Shown here: one piece after another, positions 1 to 6,377 of the stretch
Position numbering within the stretch: position 1 is the first letter of the stretch
How the letters are laid out: the number at the start of each line of letters is the position of its first letter
NCBI GenBank assembly: GCA_004195305.1
Contig: SDWN01000882.1
Span: 1-7,869, forward strand
Direction of reading: 5' to 3'
DNA from: Neptunomonas sp.
GTDB lineage: Bacteria > Pseudomonadota > Gammaproteobacteria > Pseudomonadales > Balneatricaceae
DNA: 7,869 nucleotides
Program-made: the position numbers and the translations under genes
Notes under the pieces: model-generated
Database searches by the model: none
What the model saw: the letters and a program-made list of their open reading frames with translations, nothing else
What the model was told of the DNA's origin: nothing

Positions 1-255
1 ATCGCCCCCATCCTTTACGACACTCTGCACGAACTCGCCACCCAGTTGAAACAGGGTGAGCGCTCCTTCCAGGAACTGGAAGAACAGGCCAACCAACAAC
101 TTGAAAGCAATGGCTTTGTACGGGATTACATCCATATTTGCCGACAAAGGGACCTGCAACCCGCTGCTCCTGGCGACCACTTACTGGTCATCTTAGCAGC
201 TGCACAACTCGGTTCTGCCCGTCTGATCGACAACCTTGAAGTGATACTCAATTAG
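1..255 (+). CDS. panC: Pantoate--beta-alanine ligase, C-terminal part (partial at window start)
   Basis: The reading frame is open from base 1 and ends with TAG at 253-255, giving the last 84 residues of a protein whose family is usually about 280 long; the start lies outside the window. The tail reads GFVRDYIHICRQRDLQP, then LVILAAAQLGSARLIDN and EVILN. This matches the family pattern GF-x-x-DY-x-E-I-R-x-x-x-x-L-x-P followed by LAAA-x-LG-x-x-RLIDN. PanC is a cytoplasmic enzyme that uses ATP to join pantoate and beta-alanine into pantothenate, the vitamin precursor of coenzyme A. The ATP-binding HIGH-like and KMSKS-like regions would be upstream and are not visible. A TTG at 46 is not the start, since homology continues before it. 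The next gene begins 161 bases downstream, and no clear terminator separates them. Confidence 0.9.
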   Translation: MAPILYDTLHELATQLKQGERSFQELEEQANQQLESNGFVRDYIHICRQRDLQPAAPGDHLLVILAAAQLGSARLIDNLEVILN

Positions 256-416
256 CCTTAGACCTTTACAGACCAAGCGATTAGCTGCTATTTTTCCTCT
301 CTCCGCAGCGGCTGCTTGCGCTTTACTCCAGGCCAATAATGCTGCGGTGCGATATTGCCGACAGTTCGGATTAGTCGGTGATCCACCCGTTTTACTTTTA
401 TGGATGAGGTCTATCT

Positions 417-1595
417 ATGCGTGATGTTGTTATCGTGGCTGCTGGCCGCACGGCTGTCGGCACCTTCAATGGCTCCCTTTCCTCTCTTACCGCAGCCCAA
501 CTAGGTGCGACCGTAATTAAAGGCCTGCTGGAAAAGTCCGGCATCGCCCCTGAACAGATCGACGAAGTTATTTTTGGCCAGGTCCTGACCGCCGGCTGTG
601 GCCAGAACCCGGCGCGTCAAGCCGCCGTCAATGCGGGCCTACCCCACGCCACTTCTGCGATCACCATCAACAAGGTGTGTGGATCAGGCCTCAAGACTGT
701 CCATATGGCAGCACAAGCCATCATGCTGGGCGATGCGGAGATGATCATCGCTGGCGGCCAGGAGAGCATGAGCCAGTCTGGTCACTACCTGCCAAACTCG
801 CGTAACGGTCAGAAGATGGGCAACTGGAGCATGGTCGACACCATGGTTACCGATGGCCTGTGGGATGCCTTCAACGATTACCACATGGGTATCACTACCG
901 AAAATATCGTCGAGAAATACGGCTTCAGCCGCGAAGATCAGGATGTCTTTGCCGCCGCCTCGCAAAACAAAGCCGAGGCCGCCCTGGCCGCCAATCGCTT
1001 TGCTGACGAGATCATCCCGGTTGCGCTCAAACAGCGCCGCGGCGATGCGATCATCTTCGATCGTGACGAGCAACCTCGTGCCGGTGTGACCGCCGATGCA
1101 CTCGGAAAACTGCGTCCGGCGTTCAAGCGCGATGGCACAGTAACGGCCGCTAACTCGTCGACCATCAACGACGGTGCCGCGGCAGTGATCCTGTGTAGCG
1201 CCGAAAAAGCCAAAGAACTGGGTCTTGAACCAATCGCCACGATCAAAGCCTACGGCATCGCAGGCGTCGATCCGGCGATCATGGGTACCGGCCCGATCTG
1301 CGCCACCCAGAACACCCTCAAGCGCGCTGGCTGGACGGTCGACGATCTGGATCTGATCGAAGCTAACGAAGCCTTTGCCGCCCAAGCCATGGCCGTCAAC
1401 AAGGATCTTGGCTGGGACACCAACAAGGTTAACGTCAACGGCGGCGCTATCGCCCTGGGCCACCCCATCGGTGCGTCAGGTTGCCGGATTCTGGTCAGCC
1501 TGCTGCACGAAATGGTCAAGCGCGACGCCAAGAAAGGCCTGGCCACACTCTGTATCGGTGGTGGCATGGGTATCGCACTGGCGGTTGAACGCTAA
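417..1595 (+). CDS. phaA: Acetyl-CoA C-acetyltransferase (beta-ketothiolase, PhaA/AtoB type)
   Basis: A 392-residue cytoplasmic thiolase, the usual length for biosynthetic acetoacetyl-CoA thiolases, which reversibly condense two acetyl-CoA to acetoacetyl-CoA. The nucleophilic cysteine is C88 in NKVCGSG. The NEAF motif is at about 317-320, the active-site histidine is H349 in GGAIALGHPIGASG, and the second catalytic cysteine is C379 in CIGGGMG. The N-terminus (DVVIVAAGRTAVGTF) is complete, and ATG 417 has GAGG at 406-409, 7 bases away. The QESMSQSGHYLP region fits the PhaA/AtoB branch rather than the FadA or PcaF branches. No phaB or phaC lies in the window, so a role in polyhydroxybutyrate synthesis rather than ketone-body or fatty-acid use is open. 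It is transcribed with or after panC and is closed by the terminator at 1617-1643. The long antisense frame inside it is only a shadow. Confidence 0.95.
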   Translation: MRDVVIVAAGRTAVGTFNGSLSSLTAAQLGATVIKGLLEKSGIAPEQIDEVIFGQVLTAGCGQNPARQAAVNAGLPHATSAITINKVCGSGLKTVHMAAQAIMLGDAEMIIAGGQESMSQSGHYLPNSRNGQKMGNWSMVDTMVTDGLWDAFNDYHMGITTENIVEKYGFSREDQDVFAAASQNKAEAALAANRFADEIIPVALKQRRGDAIIFDRDEQPRAGVTADALGKLRPAFKRDGTVTAANSSTINDGAAAVILCSAEKAKELGLEPIATIKAYGIAGVDPAIMGTGPICATQNTLKRAGWTVDDLDLIEANEAFAAQAMAVNKDLGWDTNKVNVNGGAIALGHPIGASGCRILVSLLHEMVKRDAKKGLATLCIGGGMGIALAVER

Positions 1596-1616
1596 TCACC
1601 TGCGGCGAATGAATCC

Positions 1617-1643
1617 AAAAGAGGCCTTTAGGCCTCTTTTTTT
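1617..1643 (+). terminator. Intrinsic terminator after the acetyl-CoA acetyltransferase gene
   Basis: A perfect 10-bp stem AAAAGAGGCC / GGCCTCTTTT with a 4-base TTTA loop (1617-1640) runs straight into a T tract ending at 1643. It begins 21 bases after the stop codon at 1595. The A run on the left arm also makes it usable in the opposite direction. Confidence 0.92.
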
Positions 1644-1651
1644 ATCTCGAG

Positions 1652-1822
1652 ACTATCTCTAACAGGCTGTTGAAAAGCGTTAGCGAGGCCGCCGAGACTA
1701 GGCAAAAATTACCTAAAAAGCGCAGTTTATAGCTATAAATGAGCATTTTGAGGTCGTTTTTAACGACGTATCAGCAACGCAGGTAGCTTTTCAACAACCT
1801 GCTAAGTCCAAACTATCTCTAA
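1652..1822. repeat. 11-bp direct repeat flanking and touching the MITE-like element
   Basis: ACTATCTCTAA occurs at 1652-1662 and again at 1812-1822. The left copy ends exactly where the 139-bp element begins. The right copy is separated from the element's CTAA duplicate by six bases (GTCCAA). Removing the element and one CTAA leaves the two copies 17 bases apart in head-to-tail order, so the repeat probably predates the insertion rather than being made by it. Confidence 0.7.
1663..1801. mobile_element. MITE-like non-coding element, 139 bp, with CTAA target duplication
   Basis: The ends are 16-bp terminal inverted repeats with one mismatch: CAGGCTGTTGAAAAGC at 1663-1678 and GCTTTTCAACAACCTG at 1786-1801. 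CTAA lies immediately outside each end (1659-1662 and 1802-1805), as expected for a 4-bp target duplication. CTAA fits the YTAR target known for the IS5 group of insertion sequences. The interior has no open frame but is rich in symmetry: a 14-bp perfect palindrome TTTATAGCTATAAA at 1726-1739 and a 6-bp hairpin GTCGTT-TTT-AACGAC at 1753-1767. It is therefore best read as a non-autonomous element moved in trans by a transposase elsewhere. Similar CAGGCTGTTGAAAA-type ends are, from memory, common in gammaproteobacterial genomes; the exact family is not certain. Confidence 0.75.
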
Positions 1823-1894
1823 ACAACGGTGGTCGAGCTGTAATAGAGAGTCATACCACCTAATAACGTCACATACTGAGTAAACAGCATCACC

Positions 1895-2232
1895 GAAGAT
1901 ATGCCCCTGCGTAAGCTGCCCCTCGTACCCAGTCCGGCTACATCCGCGCTGTTAAAAATCTGGCATTATTCCTCGGTCACTCTCCCCACACCGCCACCCC
2001 AGAGGAGGCCGACCACCTGCTTAATGCTGCATCGAACTCCAGGAACAAGCCCGTACTGGCGCTCGCTTATGGGCCGGGTTTACGCGTCAGCGAGGTAGTT
2101 TCCCTCAGGGTTAACGATAGCTAACGGATGGTCCTAAGGGTCGAGCAAGGAAAGGGCAGTAAGGACCGTTACGTCCTGCTATACCCATCGGATCGCCATC
2201 GCTCACGCCCCCCCTATTCCAGGGCCGCTTAG
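1895..2232 (+). pseudogene. Decayed tyrosine recombinase (XerC/D-like integrase) with internal deletion
   Basis: Translation in the frame of base 1924 gives RTQSGYIRAVKNLALFLGHS, then HTATPEEADHLLNAAS, then LALAYGPGLRVSEVVSL. After a stop at 2122-2124 it continues RMVLRVEQGKGSKDRYVLL. These are pieces of the tyrosine integrases often found beside IS91-like and related mobile elements: part of the N-terminal core-binding domain, then the start of the catalytic domain with the first catalytic arginine (in GLRVSE). The 5' end (EDM around 1895) is in another frame, so there is a frameshift near 1910-1924. About 60-100 residues appear to be missing between the TPEE segment and the HLLNAAS segment. 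The C-terminal His-x-x-Arg and Tyr nucleophile are absent; the match fades after about 2185, and the frame ends at TAG 2230. It cannot make an active recombinase. Confidence 0.8.
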
Positions 2233-2307
2233 GCTTTCGGAACCGGGCTCGCTTATTGTTGTGATAAATACACTTTTTCTGAAAAATGGCTAATTATTCC
2301 TTCTAAA

Positions 2308-2336
2308 CTGATATCAGAGTCAAGCATAGCTATATT
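2308..2336 (+). promoter_or_regulatory. Possible sigma-70 promoter for the diguanylate cyclase gene
   Basis: CTGATA (2308-2313) and TATATT (2331-2336) sit 17 bases apart in an AT-rich stretch about 55 bases before the gene's start. The -10 matches TATAAT at five of six positions and the -35 matches TTGACA at four of six. No operator is evident. This is a pattern match only. Confidence 0.3.
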
Positions 2337-2373
2337 AAACTTCATGTATGATCGGGCAGAGTCCACTGTCTGC

Positions 2374-2380
2374 AAGGGAG
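2374..2380 (+). promoter_or_regulatory. Ribosome binding site that selects the GTG start at 2390
   Basis: AAGGGAG lies 9 bases before GTG 2390. The alternative in-frame ATG at 2414 has no purine-rich site at a suitable distance, so GTG is preferred. Confidence 0.6.
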
Positions 2381-2389
2381 ATATAATTA

Positions 2390-3856
2390 GTGGAAGAACC
2401 GCAGTTACGATCAATGGAGAAGTATCAGTCTAACTGGGGTAGGCACCGTCATTGGGTGTATTTCGCCATTTTCGCCATGCTGCTAAGTGTCATCGCGGCG
2501 TTCAACCTACAAGAGAGCTATGACGCTCGCATCAGCGAAGCACGGCAGAAATCACTTGTACTCGCGACCTCGGGGCGTGCCATTATTGATCAGCTTGTCC
2601 GGCAGATTGACGCCTTTCTCCCGGGTATCCATGACGTAATCGAACTGAGCCAGCAGCATCCAGAAAGTTTTGACCGTCAGGTTACCGACGTGTTGTTTGA
2701 CAGGATGAAGAACCACCCATACTTGATGGATCTATTGGTGGTTGATGATCGAGGAAATATCCGTCAGTGGACCGGTAAAGGAGAGCCGCCAAGTGTACTC
2801 GATCGTGACTATGTCACTATACACCTCAAGGAACCGGTTGATAGGGAGTACTTCTTAAGTCAGCCCAAACTCTCCAAAGTACACGATGACAAGTGGTTCT
2901 TTGCTTTCAGTCGAGCTTATAGGGAGGAGAGCGGTTCAATTAGCCACATTCTCGTGGCTATCGTCGATTTGGCCTACGTGCGCAGTCTGCTGAATAGCCT
3001 GGAACTGCATCCAGATGGGACCTATGTTCTGGGCTCCGACAGTGGCTATATCTATGCACGTATTCCCGATCATGAGGCCATGGTTGGCCGTTACGTTAAA
3101 CAGGTTAAACCTTTTTTGCAGGATGGTCTGCAAACTGAAACCGTTGTGGCAACATCATCACTCGATGGCAAAAAACGGGTAATTAGCTATCAGCGCTCCG
3201 ACATTAGTGATTTTGTGTTTGTTGGCAGCCTTTCTTTGGATACAGAATTATCCAGGTGGTATCGACACGCATATCAGGTTGTGGGCCTGGTTGCATGTAT
3301 GCTGGTGGCCGCGGGTTCGTTAACTTATCGACTCATCGCCAGCCACCGCCGTTTGGCTCATCTCAGCTCTCACGACAGTCTTTCGGGCCTTTTCAATCGA
3401 AGAGCCTTTAGAACGATGTCGATTCGGGAAATTGACCGAGTCGGCCGTTACCCCGAGCCTCTTTCGGTAATGATGCTGGATCTTGACGACTTTAAGAAAC
3501 TCAATGATCAACATGGGCACCAAGCAGGGGACAGAGCAATCAGCACCGTCGGCCGTGTGTTTGACAATCACCTGCGGCGGACCGATCTTGCCTGCCGGTA
3601 TGGAGGGGAGGAGTTTGCAGTGCTCCTGCCCAAGACGGATATGGATGGGGCTGGAGAGCTGGCAGAAAAAATACGGCACGCGCTGGAAACGTCCGGGGAA
3701 AGAGAAGTGACATTTACGGCCAGTATCGGTGTTGCCGAGATGCGACGTGACGAAGGGCTCGACTCCCTGCTCTGCCGATCCGATCAGGCGCTCTATCAAG
3801 CCAAGGCTAGCGGAAAGAACCGCGTCTGCTTTACGGATGTAGTCGGAACTGTCTAA
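2390..3856 (+). CDS. Membrane diguanylate cyclase with periplasmic Cache-like sensor (GGDEF protein)
   Basis: A 488-residue inner-membrane protein predicted to make cyclic-di-GMP from two GTP. A hydrophobic segment at about 22-40 and a second at about 294-316 bracket a roughly 250-residue periplasmic region. Its LDRDYVTIHLKEPVDREYFLSQP section looks like the ligand pocket of dCache-type sensors. A complete GGDEF domain follows from about 325: HDSLSGLFNRRAF, metal-binding D364 in LDLDDFKKLND, and the signature GGEEF at 405-409. The allosteric I-site RxxD (R396-D399) stands five residues before GGEEF, so product inhibition is expected. No EAL or HD-GYP domain follows, so it should only synthesise. 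It appears to be a single-gene unit with its own leader. The partner effector and the ligand cannot be inferred. It sits next to mobile debris but shows no sign of decay. Confidence 0.93.
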   Translation: MEEPQLRSMEKYQSNWGRHRHWVYFAIFAMLLSVIAAFNLQESYDARISEARQKSLVLATSGRAIIDQLVRQIDAFLPGIHDVIELSQQHPESFDRQVTDVLFDRMKNHPYLMDLLVVDDRGNIRQWTGKGEPPSVLDRDYVTIHLKEPVDREYFLSQPKLSKVHDDKWFFAFSRAYREESGSISHILVAIVDLAYVRSLLNSLELHPDGTYVLGSDSGYIYARIPDHEAMVGRYVKQVKPFLQDGLQTETVVATSSLDGKKRVISYQRSDISDFVFVGSLSLDTELSRWYRHAYQVVGLVACMLVAAGSLTYRLIASHRRLAHLSSHDSLSGLFNRRAFRTMSIREIDRVGRYPEPLSVMMLDLDDFKKLNDQHGHQAGDRAISTVGRVFDNHLRRTDLACRYGGEEFAVLLPKTDMDGAGELAEKIRHALETSGEREVTFTASIGVAEMRRDEGLDSLLCRSDQALYQAKASGKNRVCFTDVVGTV

Positions 3857-4191
3857 CAATTTACTCACTGAGAAAAATCGCCGTTAATTAAGTTCAGCTA
3901 CTATCGACTATCCAGTGAGTGTAGTTGGGTGGAAGCTGCCCATGACCAGCATGCAGAATTTACATGACGTGCTGGCTGCCAACATTCCGTACGCTATTTC
4001 TAGTAGCTGCTCCCGCGGTTCCCTCTCAGGGCTTATGCCCTACTGATCGACATTAGCAGGCATCTGAGGCTGACTAATATCCAAGTAGGTTTTTACTCCC
4101 CAGCCCAGCACGAACAACGGACATATACGAACAGGTTATTAATAGCGCATTACATCCTTCTGTTGGTAGCAGGAAGGTATTGTATGCGGTC
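3857..4191. other. Convergent intergenic region with no confident gene
   Basis: This 335-bp stretch lies between the 3' ends of the diguanylate cyclase and the PdxH-family gene. I see no convincing terminator with a T tract for either gene. A short perfect hairpin AGGGC-TTAT-GCCCT sits at 4028-4041, and an 8-bp inverted pair ACTCACTG/CAGTGAGT at 3863-3870 and 3913-3920. A 34-codon plus-strand frame (3942-4046, ATG with GGAAG six bases ahead) has no recognisable product. On the minus strand one frame from 4135 down to 3908 has a single internal stop (4040-4042) and could be a decayed gene, but I do not recognise it. Confidence 0.5.
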
Positions 4192-4830
4192 TTAAGGAGC
4201 GATGCGATCTAAGCGCCAGAGTCCATCAACACAACGATACATAAAACGATCATTGACATGATCCTGTCCAGTTTGCCAGAACTCAAAGCTATCGGGCACA
4301 ATCCGATACCCACCCCAGAATGGCGGTATGGAGATATCTCCTTCGGCAAAACGGGCCTTGATCTCCTTCAATTTGCTTTCCAACAAGCCACGAGAGCTTA
4401 CCGGTGATGATTGCTGAGATAGCCAGGTCGCCAATTGCGTACTCTTGGGGCGCAAAGAAAAAAACTTCATGACTTCTCTTTTACTCAGCGGCTCAGCAAC
4501 CCCACTGATCTGCACTTGTCGCTCAAGCATATGCCATGGAAACAGCACACTGGCATTAGCATTCTGCGCCAACTGTTCAGATTTACGACTCCCTAAGCTG
4601 GTATAGAAAACCAGCCCTTTATAGTCCAGCTGACGCAGCATCACCATGCGCTGAAAAGGAACGCCGCGACTATCAACTGTCGCTAGAGTCATAGCATTCG
4701 GATAACGAATACCCGCATCTTTAGCCTGTTCAAGCCAAACATTAAATTGAAAAAAGGGATCAGAATCTAGATCTTCTACCCTCATCCCCTTATCAAGAAT
4801 CAATTGGCGAATTTTTTGTTGATGTAACAT
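4192..4830 (-). CDS. PdxH-family FMN-dependent oxidase, divergent at the substrate site
   Basis: This 212-residue protein has the full pyridoxamine-5'-phosphate oxidase fold, from DPFFQFNVWLEQA through ATVDSRG, RMVMLR, FYTSLGSRK, FPWHMLERQV and FWGGYR to WRLDRIAP. It aligns with E. coli PdxH (218 residues, recalled) without gaps, offset six. FMN ligands are kept: R61, Y76-T77, R82-K83, Q105, Q140-S141, W185, R195. Of the substrate contacts only R127 (E. coli R133) is kept. K72 is R66, Y129 is F123, S137 is T131, R197 is H191 and H199 is N193, so the RLHDR signature reads HVNDR. It may oxidise pyridoxine or pyridoxamine phosphate poorly or act on something else. ATG 4830 is chosen for a GGTGG 4 bases ahead; ATG 4866 or TTG 4869 would add 12 or 13 residues. 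It lies 82 bases after an aminotransferase gene and is probably co-transcribed. Fold assignment is secure; function is not. Confidence 0.85.
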   Translation of the reverse strand: MLHQQKIRQLILDKGMRVEDLDSDPFFQFNVWLEQAKDAGIRYPNAMTLATVDSRGVPFQRMVMLRQLDYKGLVFYTSLGSRKSEQLAQNANASVLFPWHMLERQVQISGVAEPLSKREVMKFFSLRPKSTQLATWLSQQSSPVSSRGLLESKLKEIKARFAEGDISIPPFWGGYRIVPDSFEFWQTGQDHVNDRFMYRCVDGLWRLDRIAP

Positions 4831-4912
4831 ATTGCCACCGCTCAGACTCACAGATTGAAACCGCATCAATGACTATAACTAAGAAGCTCCGCCTCTGATC
4901 TTCGGGGATCTG

Positions 4913-6253
4913 TTACTCCTCCTTAAAATACGCATTAAACAACTTCAAGCGCAACTCAAGATCGACAATAAGGCTCTCATCGACTTGTGATACACAGGCA
5001 CGCAACCCCTCCGTTCGTTCACTTCCCATCGTTCCCAATGCTAACGCGCTGATACCAAAATAGATCAACTTTTCCAGTAGCTCCTCACCACTCATCCCCG
5101 GATAGGCAAACGTGAAATAGAAACCATCCGCCAAAGGTACGCTGTCATCCTTATCGTAAACGATGCTAAAGCCGTTGTCGGTAAAGAGCTGTTTCATCCG
5201 CTTGGCTCGTGTGCCGTAGACACTCACCTCTTTAACGAAATCGAACCGGCCTTCATTGGCGGCCTTAAACATCGCCGCCAAACCGTACTGAGCAGAGTGG
5301 CTGACCCCGGAAGACAACGCGTATAGCGCGCCAAAGATGGTGGCGTAACCGTACTGACGGCTGTGGTACCAGGGCTCTAGATCAGCGAACTCACGTTGAA
5401 ACAGCTGATCGGAGATAACCAGCGATCCAATCCGCTGACCTGCATAACTGAAGGCCTTGGAGCTGGAAATGAGAAACACATAGTTATCGGTGTATTTGGC
5501 GACAGTCGGTTGGTAAGGCGCCTGACCGGGTACGCCGTAGTTCTGGCGAAAATCCATACCGAAATAAGCCAGATCCTCAATGACAATCAGGTCATATTTA
5601 TTGGCAAGCTCACCAATAATCTGTAACTCCTGGTCGGTAAAACAGATCCAGGAAGGATTATTGGGGTTTGAATAAAGAATGGAACTGTAACCGCCTTCCT
5701 GCAGCTGTGCTTCCAGGGCATCATGTAACTTTGCACCGCGATAATTATAGACATCAAAGCTACCGTAATTCTGACCCAAAACCTGCAACTGCTTTTTCTG
5801 CACCGGAAATCCCGGGTCAATAAATAACGTTCCACTACGCTCTTTATGGGTACGGTTTGCGACCATAAAGGTTGCCATGGCACCCTGCATAGACCCCACT
5901 GTCGCGAGACATCCAGTAGGCTGTACATCCACATCCATAAACAACTTACAGAAGCGCGAAACCTCGTGTTTCAGTGCTGGCAGTCCATCCAGCATCGGAT
6001 ATTTGGCTGCAACCCCCGCTCGCAACGCCTCAATTTCAGCGTTAATTCCCACTGCTGGGGGTTGCAAACCGGGAACACCCATCTCCATGCGGACATAACG
6101 CTCACCCGTTGACTGCTCAATCTCGTTTATCAGTTTGACCAACTCACGGATGGAAGCACCCCCAACCGATGCCAACCCAGACGCCTGGATCTTATCCCGG
6201 ACAGTTTCTGCATCGATTGGACATCGAAGCATTTTATTAGTTTGAATATTCAA
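4913..6253 (-). CDS. Fold-type-I pyridoxal-phosphate aminotransferase (class I/II)
   Basis: A 446-residue cytoplasmic PLP enzyme of the aspartate-aminotransferase superfamily. Numbered from the TTG start: NPNNP at 196-200 (the asparagine contacts the cofactor), IEDLAYFG with D227 and Y230, the Schiff-base lysine K266 in SSSKAFSYAGQRIG with R274 for the phosphate, and R418 in GLRACVSQ for the substrate carboxylate. All catalytic residues are present, so it should be active. The subfamily and amino donor are not recognisable to me; the GMGVPGLQPP-like N-terminal strand and the GLRACVSQVDE ending do not match AspC, TyrB or AvtA closely. TTG 6253 is chosen because GGAGAG lies six bases upstream; ATG 6232 would remove seven residues. 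It follows a thiolase gene by 124 bases and precedes the PdxH-like gene, whose relatives make or bind the cofactor this enzyme uses. Confidence 0.9.
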   Translation of the reverse strand: MNIQTNKMLRCPIDAETVRDKIQASGLASVGGASIRELVKLINEIEQSTGERYVRMEMGVPGLQPPAVGINAEIEALRAGVAAKYPMLDGLPALKHEVSRFCKLFMDVDVQPTGCLATVGSMQGAMATFMVANRTHKERSGTLFIDPGFPVQKKQLQVLGQNYGSFDVYNYRGAKLHDALEAQLQEGGYSSILYSNPNNPSWICFTDQELQIIGELANKYDLIVIEDLAYFGMDFRQNYGVPGQAPYQPTVAKYTDNYVFLISSSKAFSYAGQRIGSLVISDQLFQREFADLEPWYHSRQYGYATIFGALYALSSGVSHSAQYGLAAMFKAANEGRFDFVKEVSVYGTRAKRMKQLFTDNGFSIVYDKDDSVPLADGFYFTFAYPGMSGEELLEKLIYFGISALALGTMGSERTEGLRACVSQVDESLIVDLELRLKLFNAYFKEE

Positions 6254-6259
6254 TGAAAT

Positions 6260-6265
6260 CTCTCC
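6260..6265 (-). promoter_or_regulatory. Ribosome binding site that selects a TTG start
   Basis: On the minus strand GGAGAG is six bases ahead of TTG at 6253-6251. The in-frame ATG (6232-6230) is preceded only by A/T/C-rich sequence (CAAACTAATAAA), so it lacks a usable site. Confidence 0.65.
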
Positions 6266-6316
6266 GTATAGCAGGCACTGTAATCTACGAAAATGTGACG
6301 CTAGTTGCACAGGAAC

Positions 6317-6333
6317 GAGACCGCACGGGTCTC
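6317..6333 (-). other. Hairpin between the thiolase and aminotransferase genes
   Basis: GAGACC-5 bases-GGTCTC forms a perfect 6-bp stem in the 124-bp gap, about 45 bases after the thiolase stop in the direction of transcription. No T run follows, so it is not a standard intrinsic terminator. It could be an RNA-processing or attenuating structure, or chance. Confidence 0.35.
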
Positions 6334-6377
6334 CCCGCGCGGCCGGATAACAACAAGGATTAAACCCGCTCTAGCAC

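Noticed and set aside
684..1463. 259-codon open frame on the minus strand inside the acetyl-CoA acetyltransferase gene
   Set aside because: It lies fully antisense to a clear thiolase, gives a low-complexity His/Asp/Gly-rich product with no family resemblance, and is explained by the codon bias of the real gene.
1726..1767. Palindrome pair considered as an operator or attC-like recombination site
   Set aside because: Both palindromes lie inside the bounded MITE-like element, which explains them better; no integrase core site motifs are present.
1828..1860. 6-bp inverted repeat GGTGGT / ACCACC with a 21-base spacer
   Set aside because: Short arms and a long loop; easily due to chance and not tied to a start or stop of any gene.
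3942..4046. 34-codon plus-strand frame with ATG and GGAAG six bases upstream
   Set aside because: Too short to judge, no recognisable motif and no conservation evidence; noted only within the intergenic entry.
6266..6310. Possible extended -10 (TGCTATAC) just ahead of the aminotransferase start
   Set aside because: It is so close that the transcript would begin at or after the ribosome site, and the -35 match is poor.
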